Source of the DNA: Nitrospira sp.
GTDB taxonomy: Bacteria > Nitrospirota > Nitrospiria > Nitrospirales > Nitrospiraceae
Reading direction: 5' to 3'
Assembly: GCA_018242665.1 (NCBI GenBank)
Contig: JAFEBL010000018.1
Location: 1-59,288, forward strand
Length of the DNA: 59,288 nucleotides
Of this stretch, positions 35,601 through 48,423 are shown piece by piece; position 1 is the stretch's first letter; every line of letters starts with the position of its first letter. The position numbers and the translations under genes are program-made. The notes under the pieces are model-generated. The model had not been told where the DNA came from. It saw nothing but the letters and a program-made list of their open reading frames with translations, and did no database searches.

Positions 35601-35617
35601 GGTAAAATCTGTGTTAC
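35601..35617 (-). promoter_or_regulatory. Pho-box-like direct repeat E, upstream of CBS gene
   Basis: Toward the gene: GTAACA-CAGAT-TTTACC, the same hexamer pair with one departure from the other four sites. It lies about 100 bp upstream of the CBS start. Confidence 0.45.
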
Positions 35618-35706
35618 GGTTGACGGGGAGCCGGAAGAAAGGGGGCCGAACGCGGCATGGACGGGAGACGCCCACGCCGCCGGCATCGAAACGAGGTGAG
35701 GCGTGC

Positions 35707-36282
35707 TTACTCTTTTACAACGAAGTGCACACTGCGATTCTTCTGCCAACAGACTGGATTATGCTGCAAGCACAAGGGCCGATCCTTTCCATAGCTCGTG
35801 ACATCCACCTGCAGCTGACTCATGCCCAGAGACTCCAGGTACCGTTTTACCGAGAGGGCGCGTCGTTCACCCAACACCAGATTGTATTCCGAGGTGCCGA
35901 CTTCATCGCACCGGCCTTCCAGAAGCACCTTGGTCACATGGTTATCCCGCAACCGTTTGGCATTGTCCTCCACTGCGGTGAGCGCGTCATCCCGCAGCAC
36001 ATACTGATCAAAGTCAAACAACACGTCCGGGAAGGGAATGTTCTGTTCTCCCGTTGCGTTACGCGCAGCCATTTCCACCGATCGCAACGGCACGGGCTCC
36101 GGCTCGGGTGGGGCCGGGATTTCCTGGACCGGCGCGGCTGCCACACGCTCTTCCACACGCGGCTTAGCAGGAGTGACCGTCTTTCCTCCGCTGGTTCCCG
36201 CTTTGCTCGCGCAACCGTCAAGAACCAGGAGCGCGGCGACGGCACAGAGTCCGAGCAGGGCAAACGGGCGCAAACATTTCAT
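35707..36282 (-). CDS. pal: Pal/OmpA-type peptidoglycan-associated lipoprotein
   Basis: About 191 residues: lipobox VLDGCAS (Cys ~24), a Pro/Val linker rich in PEPEPVP, then an OmpA C-terminal domain (~85-191): VLFDFDQYVLRDDA, LEGRCDEVGTSEYNLVLGERRA with the peptidoglycan-contacting Asp and Arg, and VTSYGKDRP. It anchors the outer membrane to peptidoglycan. ATG 36282 is chosen because GGAGG lies five bases upstream. The two C-terminal Cys (PLCLQHNPVCWQKN) could form a disulfide. It is not beside tolB or ybgF here, so assignment as the primary Pal is tentative. Confidence 0.8.
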   Translation of the reverse strand: MKCLRPFALLGLCAVAALLVLDGCASKAGTSGGKTVTPAKPRVEERVAAAPVQEIPAPPEPEPVPLRSVEMAARNATGEQNIPFPDVLFDFDQYVLRDDALTAVEDNAKRLRDNHVTKVLLEGRCDEVGTSEYNLVLGERRALSVKRYLESLGMSQLQVDVTSYGKDRPLCLQHNPVCWQKNRSVHFVVKE

Positions 36283-36356
36283 GGACACCTCCGGCGCAGA
36301 GTGAGTTCGTGGGTTGAATGAGGCACAGAATAATCAAATCGGACGAACGAGGCAAG

Positions 36357-40049
<3,693 letters not shown>

Positions 40050-40123
40050 GCGCGAACCGTATCACGCGCCGGCGGAATGGGTCAATGAAGCGGAGCGGGG
40101 GACTGAGGCGACAGCGTGGGCAC

Positions 40124-40168
40124 AAAAAAATTGGCCCGCGCCGGCATCCGGAGTCGCGAGCCAATTTT
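40124..40168 (-). terminator. Intrinsic terminator of the repeat-protein gene
   Basis: On the minus strand AAAATTGGC and GCCAATTTTTTT form a strong stem with a T-run, 28 bp after the stop codon of the 40197-40421 gene. This is a classic rho-independent terminator. A matching A-run on the other side makes it potentially bidirectional. Confidence 0.75.
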
Positions 40169-40196
40169 AGAATACGAAAGAATCAGGAGACGGGGC

Positions 40197-40421
40197 TCAG
40201 TGGCCGCCCTTCTTCTCTTCCTTCTTCTTGTCATCGCCGAACACGGTCTGGGACAGGTGTCCACCCTTCTTCTCTTCTTTCTTCTTGTCGTCACCGAAGA
40301 CGGTCTGGGAGAAGTGGCCGCCCTTCTTCTCTTCCTTCTTCTTATCATCGCCCGCGAATGACGGAGCGGTGAACGCAACGAGAATGGCCGCCGCTACGAA
40401 TGCAAATAGTGCACGCTTCAT
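40197..40421 (-). CDS. Small secreted lysine-rich triple-repeat protein
   Basis: A 74-residue protein. The signal peptide (MKRALFAFVAAAILVAFTAPSFA, 23 residues) is followed only by three copies of GDDKKKEEKKGGH, joined by FSQTVF and LSQTVF; the repeat period is 19 residues (57 bp). AAGGAGGGGG precedes the ATG and a strong terminator follows, so it is a standalone, probably well-expressed gene. The mature part is highly charged and likely disordered, with His at the end of each unit. It could bind metal, polyanion (polyphosphate, exopolysaccharide) or envelope components; no function is known. Confidence 0.75.
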   Translation of the reverse strand: MKRALFAFVAAAILVAFTAPSFAGDDKKKEEKKGGHFSQTVFGDDKKKEEKKGGHLSQTVFGDDKKKEEKKGGH

Positions 40422-40666
40422 GGAACCCCCTCCTTGAAAGTTGAGAATTAAGTGCCCACCACAAGGGCGGGGCGAGGGTAGCCAACCTGTTAGAAAAAGT
40501 CAATGAAAGTCTTTAGGCTTGTCCAGCCACTTGAAACATGTCTACGTCCTGCACCTGAGGCATGCCCCGTTCATTGACGCGTTTCGGAGAGAGGCACGCG
40601 GGCCGTTTGACAAGTCTGAGCGCGGCGGCTATAAGCCAGGAAAAATCGGATGAGAAAGGAGGCCAC
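40422..40666. other. Divergent intergenic region (245 bp)
   Basis: It holds the ribosome sites of both flanking genes (AAGGAGGGGG on minus, AGAAAGGAGG on plus) and presumably their promoters. No consensus -35/-10 pair stands out and no additional gene is supported. Confidence 0.4.
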
Positions 40667-41068
40667 ATGCTCACGGATCAGGAGCGAGCCCACCGACTGT
40701 TCGTGAAAGCGATTCAACACGATGGCCTCAGCTGCGAGCGTGACGGCTGTCCTGGGCCGGTGGAAGCAATCGACCAGTCCCAGACGCGGGATCGGGTCAA
40801 AACCTTCGAGTTACATTGCGAGTCGTGCGGCTGGCGCCGAAGCGTCACGGGCCAGGAGCAGCTCACGCCGCCATGGGACAACGCCGCGCTGGAGTTGATG
40901 GCCGACGAGCATTTGCTGCATCAGCAGCCGGTCTGCCCCTTCGATGACACGCCGGTAGTATTTATCTCCATGCCGAATCCCCGCCGCAAGGCCAAATACC
41001 GCGTGGCCTGTTTCTATTGCGGGCGCCAGACCGAAATGGACTGGCCTCCGCCGGAGAGCAAGCGCTAA
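40667..41068 (+). CDS. Cysteine-rich zinc-ribbon-like protein
   Basis: A 133-residue protein with ATG 40667, after AGAAAGGAGG; an in-frame upstream ATG would add 35 residues without a good site. Cys pairs occur as SCERDGCPG, HCESCGW, a single PVCPFDD and CFYCGRQ, suggesting one or two treble-clef/zinc-ribbon sites. The sequence QHDGLSCERDGCPGPVEAIDQ resembles no family I can name. It is cytoplasmic (no signal peptide). Function unknown; a nucleic-acid or protein-binding adaptor is possible. Confidence 0.65.
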   Translation: MLTDQERAHRLFVKAIQHDGLSCERDGCPGPVEAIDQSQTRDRVKTFELHCESCGWRRSVTGQEQLTPPWDNAALELMADEHLLHQQPVCPFDDTPVVFISMPNPRRKAKYRVACFYCGRQTEMDWPPPESKR

Positions 41069-41099
41069 GGTTGGAATAGGCACGGCGTGACTGCGACGG

Positions 41100-42707
41100 C
41101 TAGACGAAGTACCGCGCGGTATCGAAGTGGTGTTCCGCATTGTCGACGAGCTGCAGGATCGTGTGCCGGTACTGCCCCTGCTCATCCTGCTGGGTGAGGT
41201 CCAGTTCTGGGCCGTCCTCCACAGACGCGCCTTCCTCATTGGTAATGACTCGCACCAGCAGACGCTCGGCGTTGACCTTGTCCTGGGACGGTTTGATCAC
41301 CACGGCCAGCGGCCCTGAGTCGAGTCGGACCAAACTCCCGATCGGGATAATCCCCACACAGTTCACGAATAGTTTGAGCAACACTGGATCGAAAGCCTGC
41401 CCGCTTTTTCCGAACATGAACTTCAACACATTGGCGGGAGACATCGGTTCGCGGCGGTACACGCGGGACGAAGTCATGGCGTCGTAGCAGTCGGCTATGG
41501 TGATGATGCGACTGGCCACCGTCTGCGACCAGGGCACGCGAAGTTTGGGGTAGCCCGAGAAATCATAGTTCATATGGTGTTCGAACGAGGCGGCAGCCAT
41601 GCGGGCCGGCACGTTGTTGATGCCACGGGCTTTGACCAGCGTGAACACTCCTTCGATCGGATGCGACCGCATGATCGCCCATTCGTCCTGCGTGAACTCT
41701 CCGGGCTTGTTGAGCACATCCAACGAGATGGCGCATTTCCCCACATCGTGAAACAAGGCCGACAGGCCCAAATCGGCGAGATCGACTTTCGGATAGCCCG
41801 CTCGATTGCCGAGCGCCATCGTCAGGAGCGACACGTTCACGGAATGGTTGTGCGTATATTGATCGTGACACCGGAGCGTGGTCAGGCCCAATAGTGTGGA
41901 TTCGTCCTGCATCAACAGCTCGACGATGTTCTGAATCGCCCGCTTGGCTTGCTTGAAACTGACCGGGCCGCCGGCACGTGTCGACCGATTCAAATCTCCC
42001 AGGGCCGATGCCGCTTTCGCGTATCGGCCTTTGGCGATTGCCCGCCGTTTGTCTCTCGTCTCCTCCTGGCCGGAAGCAGAGGTCCCTTTGCTGGTCCCCG
42101 GGCTCCAGGGAGTCCCGTCACCGTCGGCCTGGTGTTGCAGCTGGAGCGTCCGAGGTTCTTCCAGTTCGATGCCCTTCACGCCGGCCGCCTGCAGCGCGTC
42201 CTGCAGATCCGCGAGCACATGTTTCTCCGGATCGAGGCTCACGAACAGATACGCGAATTCGCGATAGTCTTTCGACTCCGCCGTCGAGGCGAACGACACC
42301 CCGCCGATATGCCAGTGGTTCAGCGCCTCGATGATGCTCGCAAACACCGCCATTTGCTGCGAACTCATTTTCAAATGACTGTCTCCGAGAAAGAGAAAGT
42401 CATTCTGCAAGCGGAGCACCACGGGTTGATCCGCCGCGAGCGTTTTTACCAGCGTCAGCATTGAGTCCACCGGCTTATCGAGCGCCGCATTCATACGGCC
42501 GTGGATGCGTGAGGTCTTGATGAGAACATTGAGCTGGGTCACGAGTTGAATGCCCAGCATCGCGAGTTGCTGATCCAGAATGTCGCCGGCAATGGACCCT
42601 TTGGCAATTTTGTTCGCCAGCGATCGCTCATGCGTCAGGATGGGATGCGCGTCGGCTGCGGCCGGGATCTGCTTGTTGGGGGAGGAAGAGTCGCTCACGG
42701 GGGGCAT
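41100..42707 (-). CDS. HD-GYP domain phosphohydrolase
   Basis: A 535-residue cytoplasmic protein. The C-terminal half is HD-GYP: HNHSVNVSLLTMALG, LFHDVGKCAISLDVLNKPG, MRSHPIEG, FEHHMNYDFSGYP (GYP intact) and ITIADCYDAMTSSRVYR. It should degrade cyclic-di-GMP or a related dinucleotide. The N-terminal ~200 residues are a separate domain (VLIKTSRIHGRMNAALDKPV, LRLQNDFLFLGDSHLK) that resembles the start of the HEAT-repeat protein encoded directly upstream. The two genes are 8 bp apart on the same strand, so they likely act together. No GGDEF partner is in the window. Confidence 0.88.
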   Translation of the reverse strand: MPPVSDSSSPNKQIPAAADAHPILTHERSLANKIAKGSIAGDILDQQLAMLGIQLVTQLNVLIKTSRIHGRMNAALDKPVDSMLTLVKTLAADQPVVLRLQNDFLFLGDSHLKMSSQQMAVFASIIEALNHWHIGGVSFASTAESKDYREFAYLFVSLDPEKHVLADLQDALQAAGVKGIELEEPRTLQLQHQADGDGTPWSPGTSKGTSASGQEETRDKRRAIAKGRYAKAASALGDLNRSTRAGGPVSFKQAKRAIQNIVELLMQDESTLLGLTTLRCHDQYTHNHSVNVSLLTMALGNRAGYPKVDLADLGLSALFHDVGKCAISLDVLNKPGEFTQDEWAIMRSHPIEGVFTLVKARGINNVPARMAAASFEHHMNYDFSGYPKLRVPWSQTVASRIITIADCYDAMTSSRVYRREPMSPANVLKFMFGKSGQAFDPVLLKLFVNCVGIIPIGSLVRLDSGPLAVVIKPSQDKVNAERLLVRVITNEEGASVEDGPELDLTQQDEQGQYRHTILQLVDNAEHHFDTARYFV

Positions 42708-42715
42708 CCTCGCAA

Positions 42716-44635
42716 TCAGGAGTTGGCGGCCGATGGAACCTGGCGTCGGTGAACCCGGTTGGCCGCTGACAGCGCGACGCTGCAGGCCTGCCGAACGGCG
42801 GTGCCACCTTTTTTCTGTCCGAGTTCAAGCGCCGTCACGGCAGCGGGCGTGGCGAGCTTACCGAGGATGTCTGCCGCGAGCAGGGCCAATTCTTCCTTTT
42901 TCTTCCGGTTGGTCCAAGACCACTCGGTCAACAGGCCTTGCCAGTAGGGCACGGCTTCGTCGCCGGTTGTATGTTTCAAGGCCAGAAAGATGGCTCGTTT
43001 TTCTGCCGGCGAGCGATCATGGACATCATCGGCCGTCAGGAACGGGACCCAGGCCGAGTAGGGAGCCGTATACTGGCCGCCGGCCAGCACCTTCATGGCG
43101 GTCAGGCGGACGGTTTCGTCAGCATCGGCCAAAAGTGCGACCAGTTTGGTTCCATTGCCCGTGGGGCGGAGTGCCGCGAGAATACGCAAGGCTTCGCGAC
43201 GTACCACCGGTTCGGGATGCCGCAAGGTTTTCTCCACGTGATCAGCGAAGCGGGCATCGTTCCATCGGGAGAGCAGCGCGAGAAGGTTGCGCACATAGGT
43301 CGGCCGCTTATCCGTCAGCCCGCGGAGCACCGACTCGACATGGTCGCGCGCGGTCGTCTCGAGCGCCTCCAAGATCACGGCTTGATGCGCCGGCCCATCA
43401 AGCGTCGCCAGGACGGAGCAGAGCCCCGGCACCGCGTCCGGCTTCATCATCAGCAGCAGCGTGAGCAATCCGTCGGTTTTGGCCTGGGGCGCGCGGTTCA
43501 GGTGCACCCCGATGGCTTTCAATCGCTCGGGACGGTGGAGTCCTTCGAACAGTCCGGCGACCTGTTGCTTGTGGCTGTCGGCGAGGTCAGGACGGACGGT
43601 TTCGGCCTCCTGCAACATGGTCATGACGGTTTCGAGCAGGGTCCACTCGCCTGCGCGAATCAAGACATCGATGACATGGTCCCAGACGTCGAACAATTTG
43701 GTCAGCAACGCCGGGGAGGGTTCAGAAGCCAGAACGGCCGTGAGAATATCAAGAATGTATGTCGTGGCATCGCGCGAAGTTTCTCGCTGGATCTCTTGCG
43801 CCAGCGCCTCATGCTCCTGGTCGGAGACGTCATAGCCGGCGACGCTGGGGTGAAATCGGCGTGTCCGGCTCGCGCCCGTCCCGCTGCCGGTGCCGGTTGT
43901 GCCAATGGTGCCGGTCGTCCGGGTGACACCGGGCATCCCGCTTGCGCCGGTCGCCGAGTTTCCATCAGACCCACCGCATCCGCCCGTGCCTTCCTTGTCG
44001 GTGATCTTTTTGGCACGTTCACGGTCGAGCAGTTCGCGCAAGGAACTGACCGACATGTTCATGTAGCCTTGAGTCTGCAGCTCCAGCTCATCCGCGCCAA
44101 AGCCGGACGATCGCACCAGTTCTTCGGCAGTCACCACGGTAATGGTGTCGAGATTCTTGGCCCACAATCGCGTGACGATGTCATCGTCTTCTTCAGTCTC
44201 CTCAGCGTCCTGATCCGATCCGGGTTCACCGGCTGGGATGCCCCACAGCGCATCGAGAAAAAAGGCGAGGTCCTCTCGCGTGAGTCCCTGATGGAAGCTC
44301 AGTTCGCGGATCCCGTCCGAGTACATTTTGAAGGCGAAGCTGTCTCCCGTCGCGTCGCGCTCCGGTTCGTAGACCACCTGGTCCTTCAGGAACAGGTGAT
44401 TGCGTTGGACGAGTAGCGCGAGATGGGTATGTTGCGTGAGGTGTGTGGTCAGATCGTCGTAGAATTGTTGGAAAAAGCGTTGCGCCACCGGATTCGCGGC
44501 GCCATAGGTGCGGGCGGACTTGGCCGCCTTGTCGAGCAGTTTCAACAGTTGCTTGACTGCGGCGACCTCCGGATCGACCGGCGCTCTGCCGTGCGCCAGG
44601 GGATTGCCCTCGGGGACCGGAGCTAGAGGTTCCAT
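42716..44635 (-). CDS. HEAT-repeat protein, partner of HD-GYP
   Basis: A 639-residue protein. The N-terminal domain (LLDKAAKSARTYGAANPVAQRFFQ, LLVQRNHLFLKDQVVYE, LTREDLAFFLDALWGI) is shared in outline with the downstream HD-GYP protein. A Gly/Thr/Ser low-complexity stretch (~215-260) leads to HEAT-like repeats to the C-terminus (RKYVRNL-type helices, e.g. RREALRILAALRPTGNGTKL and VRLTAMKVLAGG). HEAT repeats serve protein binding. The gene arrangement suggests a scaffold or sensor for the phosphodiesterase. It is divergent from the SGNH hydrolase. No established family name. Confidence 0.72.
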   Translation of the reverse strand: MEPLAPVPEGNPLAHGRAPVDPEVAAVKQLLKLLDKAAKSARTYGAANPVAQRFFQQFYDDLTTHLTQHTHLALLVQRNHLFLKDQVVYEPERDATGDSFAFKMYSDGIRELSFHQGLTREDLAFFLDALWGIPAGEPGSDQDAEETEEDDDIVTRLWAKNLDTITVVTAEELVRSSGFGADELELQTQGYMNMSVSSLRELLDRERAKKITDKEGTGGCGGSDGNSATGASGMPGVTRTTGTIGTTGTGSGTGASRTRRFHPSVAGYDVSDQEHEALAQEIQRETSRDATTYILDILTAVLASEPSPALLTKLFDVWDHVIDVLIRAGEWTLLETVMTMLQEAETVRPDLADSHKQQVAGLFEGLHRPERLKAIGVHLNRAPQAKTDGLLTLLLMMKPDAVPGLCSVLATLDGPAHQAVILEALETTARDHVESVLRGLTDKRPTYVRNLLALLSRWNDARFADHVEKTLRHPEPVVRREALRILAALRPTGNGTKLVALLADADETVRLTAMKVLAGGQYTAPYSAWVPFLTADDVHDRSPAEKRAIFLALKHTTGDEAVPYWQGLLTEWSWTNRKKKEELALLAADILGKLATPAAVTALELGQKKGGTAVRQACSVALSAANRVHRRQVPSAANS

Positions 44636-44759
44636 AAGAGTCAGTCGTATCGCGAGGCGCTGTCTTCGTCAAGAAAATAGCCGGTCTGCGCAGGGTCTAG
44701 AGGCTGTAGTGATGCGGACGGATCGAGGCCGGGCGCGACAGATCAGTGACCGCCCGGCA

Positions 44760-44788
44760 TTGCGTCGTCTCGGTCATGACAGTACAAT
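44760..44788 (+). promoter_or_regulatory. Possible promoter close to the SGNH hydrolase start
   Basis: TTGCGT and TACAAT are separated by exactly 17 bp, with the -10 ending only six bases before the GTG start codon at 44795 and no Shine-Dalgarno between. If used, the mRNA would be leaderless or nearly so. The -35 is weak. Confidence 0.35.
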
Positions 44789-44794
44789 TCCCTC

Positions 44795-45466
44795 GTGACA
44801 ACCGATACACCAGTCCCCCTCATTCTGTGTTTCGGCGACAGCCTCACGGCTGGATACCACACCCCGAGTCCATCGAACCCATCGCCGGCCGACGCACCCT
44901 ACGGCCACGTCTTGCAAGAGCGCCTGGGGCCACGCGGGCAGGTTGAGCTCAGCGCGGTGTGCGGAGAAGTCACCGGTGAAATGCTGCTCCGGTTTCGGGC
45001 GTCCGTCCTCGATCGCCGGCCTCGGGTGGTCATCATTCTCGGGGGGACGAACGACCTCGGATGGCATGCCGATCCGGCCGAGATCATGCGCAACCTGCTC
45101 AAGATGTATGAGCTCGCGAGGGCCAACGCCATTGTTCCGGTTCCCGTGACTGTGCCGTCGATCCGGATTGAGCTGGGCGAAGGGAACCCTGAGGCCGCCT
45201 CCTGGCTTGCACAACACATTCACCACCGCCAAGCACTCAACGCGTCGATAGCAGAATATGCCGTTACGAAAGGCCTGCGGTACCTCGACCTCTTCACGGC
45301 TACCGCCGAACCGGACTCGCTCATGCTCGCGCAGCCCTACTCAAACGATGGACTCCATCTCACGACGGCCGGATATCGACTGTTCGGGCAGTTGGCCTAT
45401 GAGCGCCTGTTTGCCGACGATCCGGGCCTGCTCGGTCCCAGTGTCCCAGGTCCGGCACATCCATGA
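44795..45466 (+). CDS. SGNH/GDSL hydrolase
   Basis: A 223-residue esterase/lipase-type hydrolase. Block I: CFGDSLTAGYH (Ser nucleophile ~16); block II Gly near VCGEVTGEML; block III: LGGTNDLGW (~86, Asn oxyanion); block V: NDGLHLTTAGY (~190, Asp-x-x-His). No signal peptide is seen, so it is probably cytoplasmic, as with some TesA relatives lacking leaders. The GTG start has no clear ribosome site; a possible promoter lies just upstream. Its stop overlaps the thioredoxin start by 4 bp. The substrate is unknown (acyl ester or acetylated sugar). Confidence 0.85.
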   Translation: MTTDTPVPLILCFGDSLTAGYHTPSPSNPSPADAPYGHVLQERLGPRGQVELSAVCGEVTGEMLLRFRASVLDRRPRVVIILGGTNDLGWHADPAEIMRNLLKMYELARANAIVPVPVTVPSIRIELGEGNPEAASWLAQHIHHRQALNASIAEYAVTKGLRYLDLFTATAEPDSLMLAQPYSNDGLHLTTAGYRLFGQLAYERLFADDPGLLGPSVPGPAHP

Positions 45467-45777
45467 TCGACGAAGTGACGGATCGGAACTTCGAACGGGA
45501 GGTGGAGCAGGCCTCCATGCCGGTGCTGGTCGAGTTCTGGCAGCCTGGTTGCGGGCATTGCCGCGCTCTGTTGAAACAATTGGAGCAATTGCACGACGAG
45601 GTCGGTTCGGCCCTGAAGATCGTGACGATGAACGTGCAGGAAAACTTTCAGATTCCCGCCGAATTGGAGATCAGCGCGCTGCCCGCACTCGCGCTGTTTG
45701 AGAAGGGATCGTTCGCCCGGTTTATCGGAGGAATCGGGAAGAAGGACGAAATTCGGCGGCAACTGTCCCTTGACTGA
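45463..45777 (+). CDS. Thioredoxin-like protein (CGHC active site)
   Basis: A 104-residue thioredoxin fold with active site WQPGCGHCRAL (Cys 30 and 33), cis-Pro in SALPALALFEKG (~77) and a C-terminal GGIGKKDEIRRQL. CGHC is the dipeptide of PDI-like oxidoreductases and is more oxidising than the CGPC of classical thioredoxin. It lacks a signal peptide. The ATGA overlap with the SGNH hydrolase gene indicates translational coupling. It converges with zwf. Confidence 0.85.
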   Translation: MIDEVTDRNFEREVEQASMPVLVEFWQPGCGHCRALLKQLEQLHDEVGSALKIVTMNVQENFQIPAELEISALPALALFEKGSFARFIGGIGKKDEIRRQLSLD

Positions 45778-45802
45778 AACGGAAACCCTCTGCCGGTCAG
45801 CG

Positions 45803-47347
45803 CTACAAAATTCTCCAACTGCGCCCGTCGTTCTGAATCATCCGTTCCGCCTCCACGGGGCCCCAGGTTCCCGCGGGATATTCCGGCAGCCAGCGAAGCT
45901 TCTGCTGCGCCCATCCGTCCAGAATGTTCGTCACCCAGGTCCAGGAGGCCTCGACCGCGTCACGCCGCATGAAGCGCGAGGCGTCGCCGGCCATCACGTC
46001 CAGCAACAACCGTTCATAGGCTTCCGGGGAAGGACACCCGAACACGTCGCTGTATTGGAAGTCCATCTCCACCGGATGGGTTTGCGCACGGGTTCCTGGC
46101 ACGCGCGAGATGATGCGGAGCGATAACCCTTCGTCCGGCTGGATCCGCAACGTCAGGACATTGGCCGGTTGCGGCTGGGCCGGGTTGGCATTGAAGAGGA
46201 TTTGCGGAATATCTTTGAACTGCACCGCGACTTCACTCGCGCGCTTCGGGAGGGCCTTTCCAGTGCGCAGATAAAACGGCACGCCCGCCCACCGCCAGTT
46301 TTCGACGAACGCTTTGACCGCCACATAGGATTCCGTGATGGAGTTGGGGTTCACGCCTTTTTCCCGCCGATAACCCGGAACGGCCTGGCCATGCGCGACG
46401 CCCTCCGCATACTGCGCGCGCACCGTATACTGCGCGACATCGTGCCCGACGATGGGCCGAAGGCAGCGCAACACTTCCATTTTGGCGTTGCGCACCACGT
46501 TGGGATCCAGCGAGTAGGGCGGTTCCATGGCGACAAGACAGAGCAGTTGCAGCAGATGGTTCTGAATCATGTCCCGTAAAGCGCCCGCCTCTTCATAGTA
46601 GGTGGCCCTGGTGCCCACGCCTTCCGATTCGCTGACGGTGATCTGCACATGGTCGATATATTTGTGGTTCCAGATCGGTTCGAAAATGCTGTTGGCGAAA
46701 CGGACGACCATCAGATTTTGCACCGTCTCTTTGCCGAGATAGTGGTCGATCCGGAAGATCTGTGATTCCTCGAACACCTTGCCAGTGACTTCGTTGATCG
46801 CGCGGGCGGAGGCGAGATCGCGTCCCACCGGTTTTTCGACGATGATGCGCGAGTAGGGTGACCCGGCGGCCGGCGCGGTTGCGAGGCCCGACTGCGCCAA
46901 GCCCTCGCAGACGGAGGAAAAAGAGCTGGGCGGGATGCTGAGATAGAAAATACGGTTCCCGGGAAGCCGCATGTCCCGTTCAACCTGTTCGGCCTTGGCT
47001 CGAAGCGCCTGGTACGTCTGCGGATCTTCGTTTTCTCCCTGTATATAAAACAGGTGTGACTGAAACGCGTCCCAAGTGGCCGGCACCAGAGCCTGTCGCG
47101 AATGTGTGACCACTCCTTCCCGCACGAGCGCGCGGAACTCATCATCGGTCATCGGTTTGCGGCCCAGACCAATCACGGCATAGTCGGCCGGCAACAGACC
47201 ATCGAGCAACAGGTTGTAGACCGCCGGAATCAATCGCCGGCGGGCCAGGTCACCGGAGCCGCCGAAAATCACCAGCGTGCAGGGCGCGACGGGAGGCATG
47301 GACTCTGCCACCGGTTTGCATTCAAGGGGTGTCGTAGGCGAGGACAT
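45803..47347 (-). CDS. zwf: Glucose-6-phosphate 1-dehydrogenase
   Basis: About 514 residues. NADP-binding VIFGGSGDLARRRLIPAVYN lies near the N-terminus, the active-site RIDHYLGKE at ~200, and family motifs such as PYSRIIVEKPVGRDL and FYLRTGKALPKR follow. It oxidises glucose-6-phosphate to 6-phosphogluconolactone, the entry to the oxidative pentose phosphate pathway. ATG 47347 has AGGAAG upstream; the open frame runs 19 codons further toward gnd. It lies 25 bp after gnd on the same strand, forming a gnd-zwf operon; no 6-phosphogluconolactonase gene follows. Confidence 0.95.
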   Translation of the reverse strand: MSSPTTPLECKPVAESMPPVAPCTLVIFGGSGDLARRRLIPAVYNLLLDGLLPADYAVIGLGRKPMTDDEFRALVREGVVTHSRQALVPATWDAFQSHLFYIQGENEDPQTYQALRAKAEQVERDMRLPGNRIFYLSIPPSSFSSVCEGLAQSGLATAPAAGSPYSRIIVEKPVGRDLASARAINEVTGKVFEESQIFRIDHYLGKETVQNLMVVRFANSIFEPIWNHKYIDHVQITVSESEGVGTRATYYEEAGALRDMIQNHLLQLLCLVAMEPPYSLDPNVVRNAKMEVLRCLRPIVGHDVAQYTVRAQYAEGVAHGQAVPGYRREKGVNPNSITESYVAVKAFVENWRWAGVPFYLRTGKALPKRASEVAVQFKDIPQILFNANPAQPQPANVLTLRIQPDEGLSLRIISRVPGTRAQTHPVEMDFQYSDVFGCPSPEAYERLLLDVMAGDASRFMRRDAVEASWTWVTNILDGWAQQKLRWLPEYPAGTWGPVEAERMIQNDGRSWRIL

Positions 47348-47372
47348 GGTCTCGATCTTCCTGGGGTGAAGG

Positions 47373-48266
<894 letters not shown>

Positions 48267-48423
48267 AGGTCATCCTCTCTGGTGAGTACCGGTGTGTGAT
48301 GACTGCTGATGAATCGGCCGCGCGCGGCCTGCGACCACGCCGGTCAGGCGAATGGCCGATGGTATCACGGTCGGGCACGAACACAAACACAGGGCCGCCT
48401 TCGAGCAGGGTGATGAGGCCCTG

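Noticed and set aside
40200..40352. Regularly spaced ~57-bp repeats suggesting a CRISPR-like array
   Set aside because: The units are direct in-frame coding repeats without spacers, inside a signal-peptide gene; no cas genes are nearby.
42938..44416. 492-codon open frame on the + strand
   Set aside because: Antisense to the HEAT-repeat gene, whose helical repeats are clearly coding; no recognisable domain.
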